Shown one piece after another: positions 8,062 through 17,274 of a DNA stretch of 64,000 bases (the stretch's first letter is position 1; every line of letters begins with the position of its first letter). This stretch comes from Cellvibrionaceae bacterium AOL6 (GTDB lineage: Bacteria; Pseudomonadota; Gammaproteobacteria; Pseudomonadales; Cellvibrionaceae). The DNA is taken from the NCBI GenBank assembly GCA_003265435.1, contig NOXC01000012.1:1-64000 (forward strand), read 5' to 3'. The translations under genes were made by a program, and so were the position numbers. The notes beneath the pieces are model-generated. The model had not been told where the DNA came from. It was given only the letters and a program-made list of their open reading frames with translations, and searched no databases.

Positions 8062-8502
8062 TTATTTTCGCGGGGGCAGCGTATCGAAGGCCGGTAAATT
8101 GTCTGGAGAGCGATACCAACAGGCTTTGGAGGCCCAGTAAATATTCTGTGCGGGTGTTAAGTCCGGTGCGTCGTCCAGCGAGCCTGCGGGGATGACCACG
8201 GTATTACCTGTTTGTACTTGCCAGGGCAAATTGCTACCGCAGCGTTTGCAGAACGCGGAGCCGTAGTATTTGGTGCCCTCGAGGTGGAAAGTCTGAACCT
8301 CGTCTTCACCTTTCGTCCACGTTAACTGCTCTTTGTGAATGTAAAGATTACTTGCATGCGCACTGCCGGTGATTTTTTGACAGCGACTGCAATGGCAGTA
8401 TTGAAACAGTTTCAGAGGCGCCTGCACACGATACTGAGTTGCACCGCATAAGCAGCCTCCATGAAAAACGCGATCTTCTGCACTGTTTGTAGCGTCACTC
8501 AT
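8062..8502 (-). CDS. GFA-family zinc protein (Mss4-like fold)
   Basis: 146 residues with the cysteine pattern of the GFA family: G-G-C-L-C-G at the N-terminus, Y-C-H-C-S-R-C-Q in the middle and F-C-K-R-C-G-S near residue 85. These cysteines bind zinc in an Mss4-like beta fold. The family was named after glutathione-dependent formaldehyde-activating enzyme, but most members have no proven reaction, so I do not assign one. It is convergent with the nap operon and probably belongs to the same unit as the pterin synthase-like gene upstream on the - strand. Confidence 0.9.
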   Translation of the reverse strand: MSDATNSAEDRVFHGGCLCGATQYRVQAPLKLFQYCHCSRCQKITGSAHASNLYIHKEQLTWTKGEDEVQTFHLEGTKYYGSAFCKRCGSNLPWQVQTGNTVVIPAGSLDDAPDLTPAQNIYWASKACWYRSPDNLPAFDTLPPRK

Positions 8503-8538
8503 AATTTTAGAGCCGGTTTAATTTAGGGTTAACAGCCC

Positions 8539-9381
8539 CTAGTCTGATTCGGCGATCGCCCCTTTGGACTTGCCCTCATAGGCTTTTACGACAAATGTGG
8601 ATAGGGGGTGTTGCTGTTTGAGCGCGGAGGCGAGATGTTTCGCAATGAACTCGACGGTGGTCTCTGTACCGATGAGGTAGCAGTGTGCTTTAGGCAGGGA
8701 AATTTCGAAGTGTCCCTGCGGCGCATCGTAGTGAAAGAACAGGTTCCCTGCCAGGCTCGAGTCCTCCCGCGCATCGCCTTCAGTGCCTAAATAGGCATCG
8801 CGCCAGCGTTCTGCCCAATACTGCATTTTATCGGTGGCGAGTTCGCCATTTTCCCATATCTCGATTTTGGAACGGTGGCCGTGGGCGATCCGCTGACAAT
8901 TGCCCTGATGCTTTTTGAGGCCGTGACTGTAGTGGTAGTACGGACCGGAAATAGACTCGGTGCTGAAGTACACGCTGATGCGTTGCACTGAGCTTGGGAA
9001 GAGGGCACGAAACTGCTGAGTACACCATTCGGCAACGGTCGCTGGCGTAATACTCGGCGCTTCGATAAAGGTGTGTGCCTGTGCGGGTGCCCGTGTTCGA
9101 ATCGTGCCGCGTGCGCTCTGCCACTCGAGCTCATCGTCGTCACCACGTTTGATCTCGGTGAGAGAGGCTGACTGTATGGGGATCAGCAGCTTGTGATCGA
9201 TGTTGTCGTCAAGCCATTGGCGCAGGCGCTTTTTGACGGTGCCGAAGTCGCAGACCATGCCTTGTTCATCCAGAGCGCCCTCTAACTCGATATTGGCCAG
9301 CCATGTCTCGCCCACGAGCCCTCGCTCGGCATCGAGATAGGAAAAATCGAGGTTAGTCAGTTCATCTACAAACAGGCGCAT
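8539..9381 (-). CDS. Two-domain 6-pyruvoyl/6-carboxy-tetrahydropterin synthase-like protein
   Basis: 280 residues, about twice the length of QueD. Both halves resemble the PTPS/QueD fold. The first (residues 1-75) keeps the C-terminal QueD signature CDFGTVKKRL...NIDHKL but lacks the zinc histidines. The second (about 130-275) has SHGLKK and HGHR, which supply the three His zinc ligands. QueD makes 6-carboxytetrahydropterin for queuosine synthesis, and other members act in pterin metabolism. Which reaction this protein carries out is unclear. Single-site zinc chemistry shared between a degenerate and an active half is an inference. Confidence 0.8.
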   Translation of the reverse strand: MRLFVDELTNLDFSYLDAERGLVGETWLANIELEGALDEQGMVCDFGTVKKRLRQWLDDNIDHKLLIPIQSASLTEIKRGDDDELEWQSARGTIRTRAPAQAHTFIEAPSITPATVAEWCTQQFRALFPSSVQRISVYFSTESISGPYYHYSHGLKKHQGNCQRIAHGHRSKIEIWENGELATDKMQYWAERWRDAYLGTEGDAREDSSLAGNLFFHYDAPQGHFEISLPKAHCYLIGTETTVEFIAKHLASALKQQHPLSTFVVKAYEGKSKGAIAESD

Positions 9382-9446
9382 GATTAAATAATACTGGATT
9401 TGCGGGGACGCTATGGTAACTCAGGAAGCCTTTTGGAATCAGCTCT

Positions 9447-9767
9447 ATGTATAAATTAGTTTTCTTTGTCCCGACCGAAGCGAAAGAATCCGTGAAACAA
9501 GCGGTTTTTGATGCCGGCGGAGGTAAGATTGGGCACTATGACAGGTGTTGTTTTGAGACCGAGGGACGGGGTCAATTTCGTCCGCTTGCGGGGGCACAAC
9601 CGCATATTGGTCAGACGGGCACGCTTGAGATGGTGGCGGAAACGCGAGTGGAGCTGGTCGTCGAGGATGCCGATATTAGGCCTGTGGTCGCGGCGATGAA
9701 ATCAGCGCACCCCTACGAGACCCCGGCCTTTGATCTTTGGAAGCTGGAAGCCCTGGAACTGACTTAG
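9447..9767 (+). CDS. Stand-alone YqfO/NIF3 insert-domain protein
   Basis: 106 residues resembling the small domain inserted in YqfO/NIF3-type proteins: Y-K-L-V-F-F-V-P near the N-terminus, a G-x-G-x-I-G-x-Y-D-x-C segment and H-P-Y-E-T-P near the C-terminus. In gammaproteobacteria this domain often occurs alone and is of unknown function. Its stop codon overlaps that of the convergent DUF3135 gene. Confidence 0.82.
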   Translation: MYKLVFFVPTEAKESVKQAVFDAGGGKIGHYDRCCFETEGRGQFRPLAGAQPHIGQTGTLEMVAETRVELVVEDADIRPVVAAMKSAHPYETPAFDLWKLEALELT

Positions 9768-10087
9768 GCCCCGGGGAAGGCCAATACCGTCGCGTTGCGG
9801 GCAAGGGGTTCCGATTCGCTATCGGCTTCTCCGTGCAGTGCGCGATTGAGTCGATGAACACTGTCATACATCATGCGAGAGATCTCCACGCATGAGGCAA
9901 GTGGGTTGGTGTGCAGGCGCCGCTGGCAATCAATTTGAAACTGCAAGCCGCGAAGCCGTCGTTGTATGTGCTGTGGAGCGTGGTCGATGAGTTGCTCCAC
10001 CCAGTCGCGGCGCAGGGCCTCCAGCGCTTCCGGGTTTTCTTTCGCCAGTTCAGCCAGCGCTTCGTGGTCGGGTAGCGTAAAGCTCAT
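9764..10087 (-). CDS. DUF3135-family protein
   Basis: 107 residues, soluble and mainly helical, rich in Arg and Glu, with no signal peptide. Sequence features such as F-x-L-P-x-x-x-x-L-x-x-L-A-x-x-x-P-E-x-x-E and Q-x-x-I-D-x-x-R are those of the DUF3135 group found in marine gammaproteobacteria. No function is known. The gene is convergent with the YqfO-domain gene, and the two stops overlap. Confidence 0.75.
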   Translation of the reverse strand: MSFTLPDHEALAELAKENPEALEALRRDWVEQLIDHAPQHIQRRLRGLQFQIDCQRRLHTNPLASCVEISRMMYDSVHRLNRALHGEADSESEPLARNATVLAFPGA

Positions 10088-10331
10088 CGTTCAGTCCCAT
10101 GTGTTAGCTGCGACGACAGGGCCGCAGAGTTGATCGTTTTTTGTTCTTATTCATGCTACAAAATGCGTGAGTCTATGGGTAGGCTGAATTTTTATTTTCT
10201 TTTTTACTTATGTATATCAGAGGGTTAGCGTGGAATGGCAGAGCGGGGCAGGGTGTGAGGCGAGCAGTGTGTCAGAGATGTGTGCTAGTCCGTTTGGCGC
10301 GTAAATCATACTTTTTTGTGAGCTTATTCTT

Positions 10332-10901
10332 GTGACACGTCGGCCTTCAGGCGCGGATGCGGCCGTACTGCTCGTACTATCGCGGGAAAAAGGCGAGGAC
10401 TGTGTGTTGCTGACGCGCCGCTCGCTCATACTGCGTGAACACGCTGGTGAGGTGGCATTGCCGGGCGGTAAGCGAGAAGCTCAGGATTCGAGTTTGTACC
10501 GTACCGCGTTGAGAGAGTGTCATGAGGAGGTCGGTATCTCCGAATGTGCCCTGATCTATCAGGCCGAGTTAGAGCGGCAATATACCCGCCAAGGCGCGCG
10601 GGTGACGCCATTCGTCACCGCACTGAGGACGAGTGTGCCGTTGCGTCTTTGCACTCAGGAGATTGAGAGCGCGATGTGGGTACCTGTGTCTCTTTTCCGG
10701 GAAGATCGCCGCAGCGCGACGCACATTTTCAGAACGCGAAGTGCTGAACTCTGGTCTCCGGTGTATCACTACGAAGGTTACAAAATATGGGGCTTGACCT
10801 CTCGCATCCTGGTCAGCTTCATCAATCGTTACTACGGTGGGCAATTACAGCGTGCCCACGTCACCGCCCCGGAAGTCGTGCTCGGGCCTATTTTTACGTG
10901 A
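10332..10901 (+). CDS. NUDIX hydrolase, NudL/CoA pyrophosphatase type
   Basis: 189 residues from GTG 10332. The NUDIX box is present as R-E-C-H-E-E-V-G-I, preceded by the L-P-G-G-K stretch typical of the CoA-hydrolysing subfamily (E. coli NudL/YeaB), where the spacing between GG and RE is longer than in MutT. Such enzymes split CoA or its derivatives into phosphopantetheine and 3',5'-ADP using Mg2+ or Mn2+. The metal-binding Glu residues are intact. It is monocistronic, convergent with the xyloglucanase gene. The subfamily is likely, the substrate not certain. Confidence 0.85.
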   Translation: MTRRPSGADAAVLLVLSREKGEDCVLLTRRSLILREHAGEVALPGGKREAQDSSLYRTALRECHEEVGISECALIYQAELERQYTRQGARVTPFVTALRTSVPLRLCTQEIESAMWVPVSLFREDRRSATHIFRTRSAELWSPVYHYEGYKIWGLTSRILVSFINRYYGGQLQRAHVTAPEVVLGPIFT

Positions 10902-10947
10902 TGCTTGTGTCTAATCAGCCAACCCGCCCTTAGGCTACGAAGCGTCT

Positions 10948-10982
10948 GGGGGGAGGAACCCCCCGCCCTGACGGACGGGGGG
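10948..10982. terminator. GC-rich competing hairpins between convergent NUDIX and xyloglucanase genes
   Basis: GGGGGG (10948-10953), CCCCCC (10959-10964) and GGGGGG (10977-10982) lie in series, so the C run can pair with either G run. It probably ends both convergent transcripts, but there is no T tract on either strand. Confidence 0.4.
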
Positions 10983-10997
10983 TAACTGCAGGTAGGA

Positions 10998-13900
10998 TCA
11001 ATCACACACACCGCCGGTGACGGCCGGGATTTCCGCACTTTCGCTTCCCGACTTACTGCCTTGGAAGCCGAACTCCACATAGCCGCCTGGCTGAATCACG
11101 TTATTCCAGCCCACTGGTCCAGCGCTGTAAGGATTGCTGCCACTGACGTTGGCATTCCATACGTGATCAGCGCGACTGCTGCCGGTGTACTGCCATGAGA
11201 CCGTCCAGCCATTGATCGGCGTGTTACCGTTGTTGGTGATACGGATGCTGGCAACAAAGCCCGCGCCCCACTCGCTGCCAAGCACGTATTCACAGCTGCC
11301 GCCGCCCGTGTTCCCTGTTACCTCAATGGGCAGGCTCTGTGAGTCGCTGTCCTGTCCGTCGCTGACGGTCAGGGTAGCGGTGTAGCTGCCCGCGCTGCCG
11401 TAGGTGTGGCTTGGGCTTGCATCGGTGCTGCTGTTGCCGTCACCGAAATCCCAGCTGAAGCTCAGCGGGTCACCATCCTCATCCGAACTGCCACTGCCAT
11501 CGAATTGCACCTGCAAGGGGCTTTCGCCGCTTTGCGGGGTTGCCGAGGCGTGGGCGACAGGCGGGGTGTTGGGAGGCGTGAGGGTATCGACAGTAATGCT
11601 GGTGCTACTGCTGTGACTCAGGCTGCCATCGGACACGGTCAGCGTCGCCAGATACGTGCCCGACTCGGTATAGGTATGGCTGCTGAGCATGCCGCTCGCT
11701 GAGTTGCCATCACCGAAATTCCAAGTGTAGGTGAGCGCGTCGCCGTCGGGATCGTAGCTGTCGCTGCCATCAAACTGGACGTTAAGCGGGGCTTCTCCAG
11801 AGTCCGGACTTGCTGAGAAAGCGCTGATCGGCGCGGTGTTGTCGTCACCGTTAACCTGAATAGACGTGGACGCGGTGTCACTGCCACCTTGACCGTCACT
11901 GACATTCAGCGTGGCGGTGAAGGCACCGGCGTTCTGATAGGTGTGCGTGACCAGAGGGCCCGTCGCTGCGCCACCGTCTCCGAAGCTCCAGCTGAACGTC
12001 AGAGGATCGCCATCCGGGTCGCTCGACATCGAGGCGTCGAAGCTGACCTCAAGTGGCGCGTCACCTGATAGCGGAGAGGCCGTAAACTCGGCGACGGGGT
12101 CTTCGTTGTCGGGTAGGTCTCCTGCCGGGTCCGCATAGAGTAAACCTCTGCCGTTAGTGCCGAGGTAGACTCGCCCATAGATACGTGGGTCTCCGGTAAT
12201 GGCTTCGCCCATATTGCCGTATTGATGTTGGTCGTCATTGATACGAACCCAGCTCACTCCGACGTCGGTTGAGCGGAAGACGCCCGTCACACCGTCCACC
12301 GTGCCGACCAGATACAGCGTCTGGTAGCTGGCGTTCGGAGCTGCTGCACCCAGGCCGATATTCACGCCGGCTTCGACGCTGGCGATACGCGTAAAGCTTT
12401 GGCCACCATCAACTGAGTGCCACAATCCCGTCGGGGGCTCTTCTATGGTGCCACCGGCCAACCAGATATCACCTTCAATGCCGGGCGTCACGGTGACTTT
12501 TGCGGATGTGGGTAAGCCGCTGGCGGGGCTGGGGCTAAAAGTGGCGCCACCATCCTGTGAAACATAGAATACGCCACCGCTGAAACCGTAGAAGGTCTGT
12601 GGGTTGACTCGGTCCGACTCCACTACGGCCCCCGCAGGCAGGCTACTGACGGCCGTCCATGAACTGCCGAGTGTGGTCGAGAGGTGGACGCCGGTGCCTG
12701 CCGGGCTCCATACAATTCGGCCACCATCGGCACTGATGGCCACTTTACCGCCTCCGGTCACGCCGCTGGGCTCCTGTCCTGCCCACCAACTATTGCCACT
12801 GGAGGTGCTGACGCCGATTTTGGTGCCGTCGGTGTTGCCAACCCGTACCATGATGCTCGGATCGAGAGCGGCAAAGTCAATGCCCGTGGTCGAGGTGAAG
12901 CTCGGTGTGGTGTACATCAGATCGGGCACACTGGTCAGGTCGGTGTGCTTGAACCCGCCAATATCGCCGAGCGCGGAGAAAATGTGTGCATCCCCGCTTG
13001 GCGGGCTGGCCAGATCGAGCACGGCGGTTTCTTCGAGGCCTTTGATCATCGGCTCGATGGTGAAGACCTGGTCTTGATCCCAGAGGGTCAGCGCATTTGA
13101 GCCGTAGATGGTGGCACCCGTGCCGTACATGAACCGGTCGGAGTTGTGCGGATCAATTTCGACGGACTCGTTCATCCAACCGAGTTTGGGCACCTCTTCT
13201 GGTGGGTTGGGGTTCATACCGAAGGTCAGCCAGGGTACGCTGCTGATGTCCATTTCATAGCGTTTGCTGCGAGCCGGGTAGCCCGCCCAATCCCAGATAC
13301 GGGTCCAGCTTGCGCCGAAATCGGTAGAGCGGAAAATAATCATATCCGGCCACCACGAATTCAGTGATGCGACCATGAGCGTCCCTGGGTTTTGACGATC
13401 CAGGGTCAGGCCGGAATAGCCGAAATACAAGTCGGTGCCGCCGAGCGGGCTGATGTCGGTCCAGATGCCTGTGTTGCTGTCGTACTTCCAGACTGCGCCC
13501 GTCTCGCCATCGTAGGGGCCTCCGGTGTCACTCATGGCAACGTACAGCAGGCCGTTTTCGTGATCGAATTTCCCTTTGTGTGGAATCAGGCCGGTGGGCG
13601 CGCCGGGAATCGTCTCCCAGGTCTGGCCGCCGTCGGTTGAACGAAACAGAGAATCGCCCAAGTCGGCAACACCAACATAGATCACGTCCGAGCCCTGACC
13701 CGGGCTGCCGGAGCTTTTGTCAAAGGTGACCCATACCACGCCTTGTAGCTGGTTGCCGTAGCCCCATGGGTCATCCGGATCGGCAGCGTAAGTGCCAACC
13801 GCGGTGAAATTGTCCACTTTCGACCAGGAGACGCCATAGTCGGTGCTGCGCCACAAACCATTGCCGCCCTCGGCACCGTAGTAAAGAATGCTGTTGTCGT

Positions 13901-14402
13901 TGGGGTCGACACGCAAGCGCTCACCCATGCCGCGTCCTGGCATATTTCCGCCCACTTTGTAGGGCAGTTCGGTCACTTGCCAGGTTTCGCCTCTGTCGCT
14001 GGAGCGGGCAATGGCGCCATTGTTGGGGTCCCAATCGTTGGTGTACATGCCGAGCGCGGCATAGACTCGGTCGGGGTCGACGGGGTCTGTGGCGAGGCTC
14101 ATTACGCCATTCCAGCCCCATCGATCCCAGCCCACCCAATCGAGCAAGGGTTGCCATTCCTGATTGCCTTCGTGCCAGCGATATGCGCCGCCTATGTCTG
14201 TTCGGGCGTAAATGAGGTTGGGTTCTGATTCGTTGAAAATAATGGCGGGAACAAAACCGCCGCCATCGATTCTCACGTTGTTCCAGTCATGAGGCTGCTC
14301 GGGCGCGGCCAACGCGCCGAGAGGCAGCGTGGTCAGTGCGATTGCCGAAGCGAGCTTGTGCAGAGGCCTCAGGCGAGTCGAGGGGAGTCGTGCTGTCATC
14401 AT
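10998..14402 (-). CDS. Secreted xyloglucanase (GH74) with three PKD domains and a C-terminal CBM2
   Basis: 1134 residues. The start at 14402 follows AGGAG (14408-14412) by 5 bases; an upstream in-frame ATG at 14513 would add an implausible leader before the signal peptide. Layout: Sec signal (about 1-30), GH74 double seven-bladed beta-propeller (about 35-760) with repeated D-x-G-x-x-W Asp-box/BNR motifs, three PKD domains (about 765-1030, marked W-S-F-G-D-G, W-N-F-G-D-G, W-D-F-G-D-G) and CBM2 (about 1035-1134) with conserved Trp residues for cellulose binding. It should cut the beta-1,4-glucan backbone of xyloglucan outside the cell or at its surface, anchored to cellulose by the CBM. No other glycan genes are adjacent, so it is a stand-alone locus. 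Confidence 0.95.
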   Translation of the reverse strand: MMTARLPSTRLRPLHKLASAIALTTLPLGALAAPEQPHDWNNVRIDGGGFVPAIIFNESEPNLIYARTDIGGAYRWHEGNQEWQPLLDWVGWDRWGWNGVMSLATDPVDPDRVYAALGMYTNDWDPNNGAIARSSDRGETWQVTELPYKVGGNMPGRGMGERLRVDPNDNSILYYGAEGGNGLWRSTDYGVSWSKVDNFTAVGTYAADPDDPWGYGNQLQGVVWVTFDKSSGSPGQGSDVIYVGVADLGDSLFRSTDGGQTWETIPGAPTGLIPHKGKFDHENGLLYVAMSDTGGPYDGETGAVWKYDSNTGIWTDISPLGGTDLYFGYSGLTLDRQNPGTLMVASLNSWWPDMIIFRSTDFGASWTRIWDWAGYPARSKRYEMDISSVPWLTFGMNPNPPEEVPKLGWMNESVEIDPHNSDRFMYGTGATIYGSNALTLWDQDQVFTIEPMIKGLEETAVLDLASPPSGDAHIFSALGDIGGFKHTDLTSVPDLMYTTPSFTSTTGIDFAALDPSIMVRVGNTDGTKIGVSTSSGNSWWAGQEPSGVTGGGKVAISADGGRIVWSPAGTGVHLSTTLGSSWTAVSSLPAGAVVESDRVNPQTFYGFSGGVFYVSQDGGATFSPSPASGLPTSAKVTVTPGIEGDIWLAGGTIEEPPTGLWHSVDGGQSFTRIASVEAGVNIGLGAAAPNASYQTLYLVGTVDGVTGVFRSTDVGVSWVRINDDQHQYGNMGEAITGDPRIYGRVYLGTNGRGLLYADPAGDLPDNEDPVAEFTASPLSGDAPLEVSFDASMSSDPDGDPLTFSWSFGDGGAATGPLVTHTYQNAGAFTATLNVSDGQGGSDTASTSIQVNGDDNTAPISAFSASPDSGEAPLNVQFDGSDSYDPDGDALTYTWNFGDGNSASGMLSSHTYTESGTYLATLTVSDGSLSHSSSTSITVDTLTPPNTPPVAHASATPQSGESPLQVQFDGSGSSDEDGDPLSFSWDFGDGNSSTDASPSHTYGSAGSYTATLTVSDGQDSDSQSLPIEVTGNTGGGSCEYVLGSEWGAGFVASIRITNNGNTPINGWTVSWQYTGSSRADHVWNANVSGSNPYSAGPVGWNNVIQPGGYVEFGFQGSKSGSESAEIPAVTGGVCD

Positions 14403-14908
14403 TGGAGCTCCTGTGTCATCTATTATTTTTCTGCGGAAAGCATGTTGGATGCAGAGACGAACGGGTGGGAAGGACTTCCGTACCATGAACCACCCTCCAT
14501 GGCACGACAGCAAATATCCGAATTTTTTTGGGTTTTTGTTTTTATTTGTGAATAACTTATCACGGGTAAAAAAAATCTGACAAGTTTAATGGGCAATAAG
14601 TAGCAGTCTGAGAAATAGCAATTCCTACTATGTTATTAGGTGTCAGGAAGCGGTGTTGTATGAAGGGGGCCGCGCCAAATACAGCGGTGCAGGAGGCGCA
14701 GCAGAAGTGGCGCCAGTGAGGGCTTAACAAAGTGGCAGTGTTTACAAGGAAAGGCCGCAGGGCAGGGAACGTAAAGCCTGTGGCGTCTGGGGCGATCGCC
14801 GCGATAAAACCAGTGAGCGTGATCCGAGGTCAGTCTGGTGAAAAGGAGGGTTGGCCCTGTTAGAGGTTTTTCCTGCCATCACAACCCCCGGTCAACTCTG
14901 AAGGGGCG
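14403..14908. other. 506-bp non-coding region upstream of the xyloglucanase gene
   Basis: Both flanking genes are on the - strand, so this holds the 3' end of the corB transcript and the promoter and leader of the xyloglucanase gene. T-rich tracts occur at 14523-14550, and an imperfect CCATG/CATGG inverted repeat is near 14484-14503. I found no convincing small gene, tRNA, promoter hexamer pair or terminator in it. Confidence 0.6.
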
Positions 14909-16210
14909 TTAAGCCTCCTCTTCTGACGCCACCTCGCACACAAGGGCTTTCTCGATCCGAGTATCGCTGAGCTCATCAATTTGAAACCGGTATTGCCCAA
15001 TTTCGAACCCAACCACGGCATCGGGGATGTTTTCGAGGTATTCGGTGATCAAGCCGTTCAGGGTCTTGGGGCCTTCTGTTGGCAGGCGCCAATTGAGTTC
15101 GCGATTGATGTCTCGTACGGATTCGGAGGCATCAATGCTGTACCAGCCGTTGTTTAATGCGACGATGGGTTCATCGTCATCCACCGCAGCGTCCGTAACA
15201 AATTCGCCGACAATTTCCTCAAGTAAATCGACCAGTGTCACCATGCCCTGAACGTCGCCATACTCATCGACGACCAGCGCCATTCGCGTTTTTTCCTTCT
15301 GAAAGTTCAGCAGCTGCTTGGAGAGTGGTGTCGATTCTGGAATGAAGTACGGTTGCGACAAGTGGGCTCGGATCAGGTCTCTGGATAAGGCGGCACCGCT
15401 CTCGCTTAAACTGCGCGCCAGGTTGCGCAAATGGAGTATGCCGACCACATCGTTGATGTCGCCCTCGTACACCGGCAGCATCGTGTATTCGGAAGTGGTG
15501 ATGGTGTGTTTAATGGTGCTGAGGTCTTCCTGCAGATCAACACCGATGATTTCATTACGCGGCACCAGGATGTCCTCGACTGAGGACTTTTCGAGATCGA
15601 GCACATTTAACAGCATGCCCTGGTGCTGATCGGACAGCAGTTCACCCGCTTCGTCTACGACTGTGCGCAGCTCTTCGGGGTGCAGGTCCTCCGTTAATTT
15701 GGCATTGCTGGGGTCGAGGCCAAAAATACGAGAGATCGCGTTGGAAATCACGTTCACAAACCAGACCGCAGGGTACCAGACCACAAGCAGAGGGCTGAGC
15801 GCGAAGGTTGCCGGGAAGGCAATTTTCTCGGGGTACACGGCCGCAATGGATTTCGGAGTGACCTCTGCGAAGATCAGTATGACCAGGGTCAAAACAATCG
15901 GCATGATGACGACGGTCGCCAGCTCCCAGTCACCAAAAATACGTTCGGCAATCGCGGCGGCAACGATGGTCGCAAAAATATTGACCAGGTTATTCCCGAT
16001 GAGGATGACACCGATCAAGCGGTCCGGGCGTTCGAGCAAACGAGAGGCTCGCAGGGCGCCTGCGTGCTTTTGATTGACGAGGTGGCGCAGCCGATACCGG
16101 TTCAGCGACATCATGCTGGTTTCCGAGCTGGAGAAAAATCCCGAGCACAGAATTAACGCAAGCAAAACAAGAAACAGTACTTCCAGAGAAAGGGCGTCCA
16201 AAGCGCTCAA
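14909..16210 (-). CDS. corB: CorB/CNNM-family membrane protein (HlyC/CorC type)
   Basis: 433 residues. The N-terminal DUF21/CNNM domain has about four membrane segments in residues 1-190 and the conserved F-A-E-V-T-P-K-S. It is followed by a pair of CBS domains (about 205-335) and a C-terminal CorC/HlyC domain. Family members act in Mg2+/Co2+ transport or resistance, and the CBS pair usually binds Mg-ATP. In many gammaproteobacteria the gene sits beside ypjD and ffh as here. It probably follows ypjD in one transcript. Confidence 0.9.
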   Translation of the reverse strand: MSALDALSLEVLFLVLLALILCSGFFSSSETSMMSLNRYRLRHLVNQKHAGALRASRLLERPDRLIGVILIGNNLVNIFATIVAAAIAERIFGDWELATVVIMPIVLTLVILIFAEVTPKSIAAVYPEKIAFPATFALSPLLVVWYPAVWFVNVISNAISRIFGLDPSNAKLTEDLHPEELRTVVDEAGELLSDQHQGMLLNVLDLEKSSVEDILVPRNEIIGVDLQEDLSTIKHTITTSEYTMLPVYEGDINDVVGILHLRNLARSLSESGAALSRDLIRAHLSQPYFIPESTPLSKQLLNFQKEKTRMALVVDEYGDVQGMVTLVDLLEEIVGEFVTDAAVDDDEPIVALNNGWYSIDASESVRDINRELNWRLPTEGPKTLNGLITEYLENIPDAVVGFEIGQYRFQIDELSDTRIEKALVCEVASEEEA

Positions 16211-16312
16211 ACCTTCATAATCAAAAGTGAATCGGGATTGTACCAGAGCCGCGTATCGACGCTGGGGGGTAAAGTGCGGCCGAGCTTTTCTTCAGCGGCT
16301 CGACCGCCAAGG

Positions 16313-17101
16313 TCACGGTGTATCGAGCAAAAACTCAATCACAAATTTGCTGCCAAAATACGCCAGCATCAGCATTACGAAGCCGGCGATCACCCAACGG
16401 ATCGCTTTGCGGCCGCGCCAGCCGAGTTGATGTCGGCCAATCAGCAATGTGGCGTACAGCACCCAGGAAATCAGCGAGAAGGCAAATTTATGGGTGAGTT
16501 GCTGAGCATGCATGTCCTCCAAAAAGTACACGCCCGTGCCAATCGACAAGGTCAGTACGACAAATCCGGCCCACACTAAGTCGAATAGCAGTGTTTCCAT
16601 TGTCTGCAGCGGCGGGAATATGCCAAGCACGGATTTCACGTGATGCGATTTCAGTTGGCTGTTCTGGTAGTTCAGCAGAATCGCTTGGAGCGTGGCAATG
16701 GTCAGCAGGCTGTACGCAACAATCGACAAGAGAATATGGACGACCATGCCCCAGCCCAGGTGGCCGCCGAGCGTGCTGCCAGAGGGGATCAGTTTCGCCA
16801 GAATAAGGGACAACACCGTGAGCGGGAGCAACATCGCAAAGAGGTTCATCAGCGGTACACGCAATGAACTCAGCGCGACAATGGTGTTCATGACGGCGAA
16901 CAGCAGCGCCGCCATCTGAAACAGGCCGATGGCTACGCCATCGTGGCTGTATAAAAGCTGGGCGCAGGCCACGTAGTGCAACAACAGCGCTACAGGCAGG
17001 GCGATCAGGGTGGCCAAACCGGGCTTCTCTCGGTGGCGCATGCTTACGATCAGCGTCGCCCAGACAAGGGCATAGCAGACGATGGCAATAAGGACGATCA
17101 T
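16313..17101 (-). CDS. ypjD: YpjD, CcsA-like inner-membrane protein
   Basis: 262 residues with about eight transmembrane helices and the cytochrome c assembly (CcsA/CcmC) domain, including the segment W-G-M-V-V-H-I-L-L-S. In E. coli the orthologue lies next to ffh. The exact role is not settled; a haem-handling or membrane-assembly function is inferred from the domain. It is divergent from ffh and upstream of corB. Confidence 0.9.
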   Translation of the reverse strand: MIVLIAIVCYALVWATLIVSMRHREKPGLATLIALPVALLLHYVACAQLLYSHDGVAIGLFQMAALLFAVMNTIVALSSLRVPLMNLFAMLLPLTVLSLILAKLIPSGSTLGGHLGWGMVVHILLSIVAYSLLTIATLQAILLNYQNSQLKSHHVKSVLGIFPPLQTMETLLFDLVWAGFVVLTLSIGTGVYFLEDMHAQQLTHKFAFSLISWVLYATLLIGRHQLGWRGRKAIRWVIAGFVMLMLAYFGSKFVIEFLLDTP

Positions 17102-17274
17102 GTTTTTGCTTTAATTCCGTTGAGTCTACGGCGAGTCCGATTCCGGTTGGCGCGCAGGCAAACAGTGCCGGCTAGCGTAGGTTAGGTGCTTCACTCGAGG
17201 ATGGCAAGCTTATATACTGGCGCGCCTCTGGCGGTGCCCGTGTGCCCGCTATTCAGAATCGTATCGGAAGGCTT

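Noticed and set aside
14785-14800. GCGATCGC palindromes resembling cyanobacterial HIP1
   Set aside because: Only a few scattered copies exist, many inside genes; the number fits chance in GC-rich DNA.
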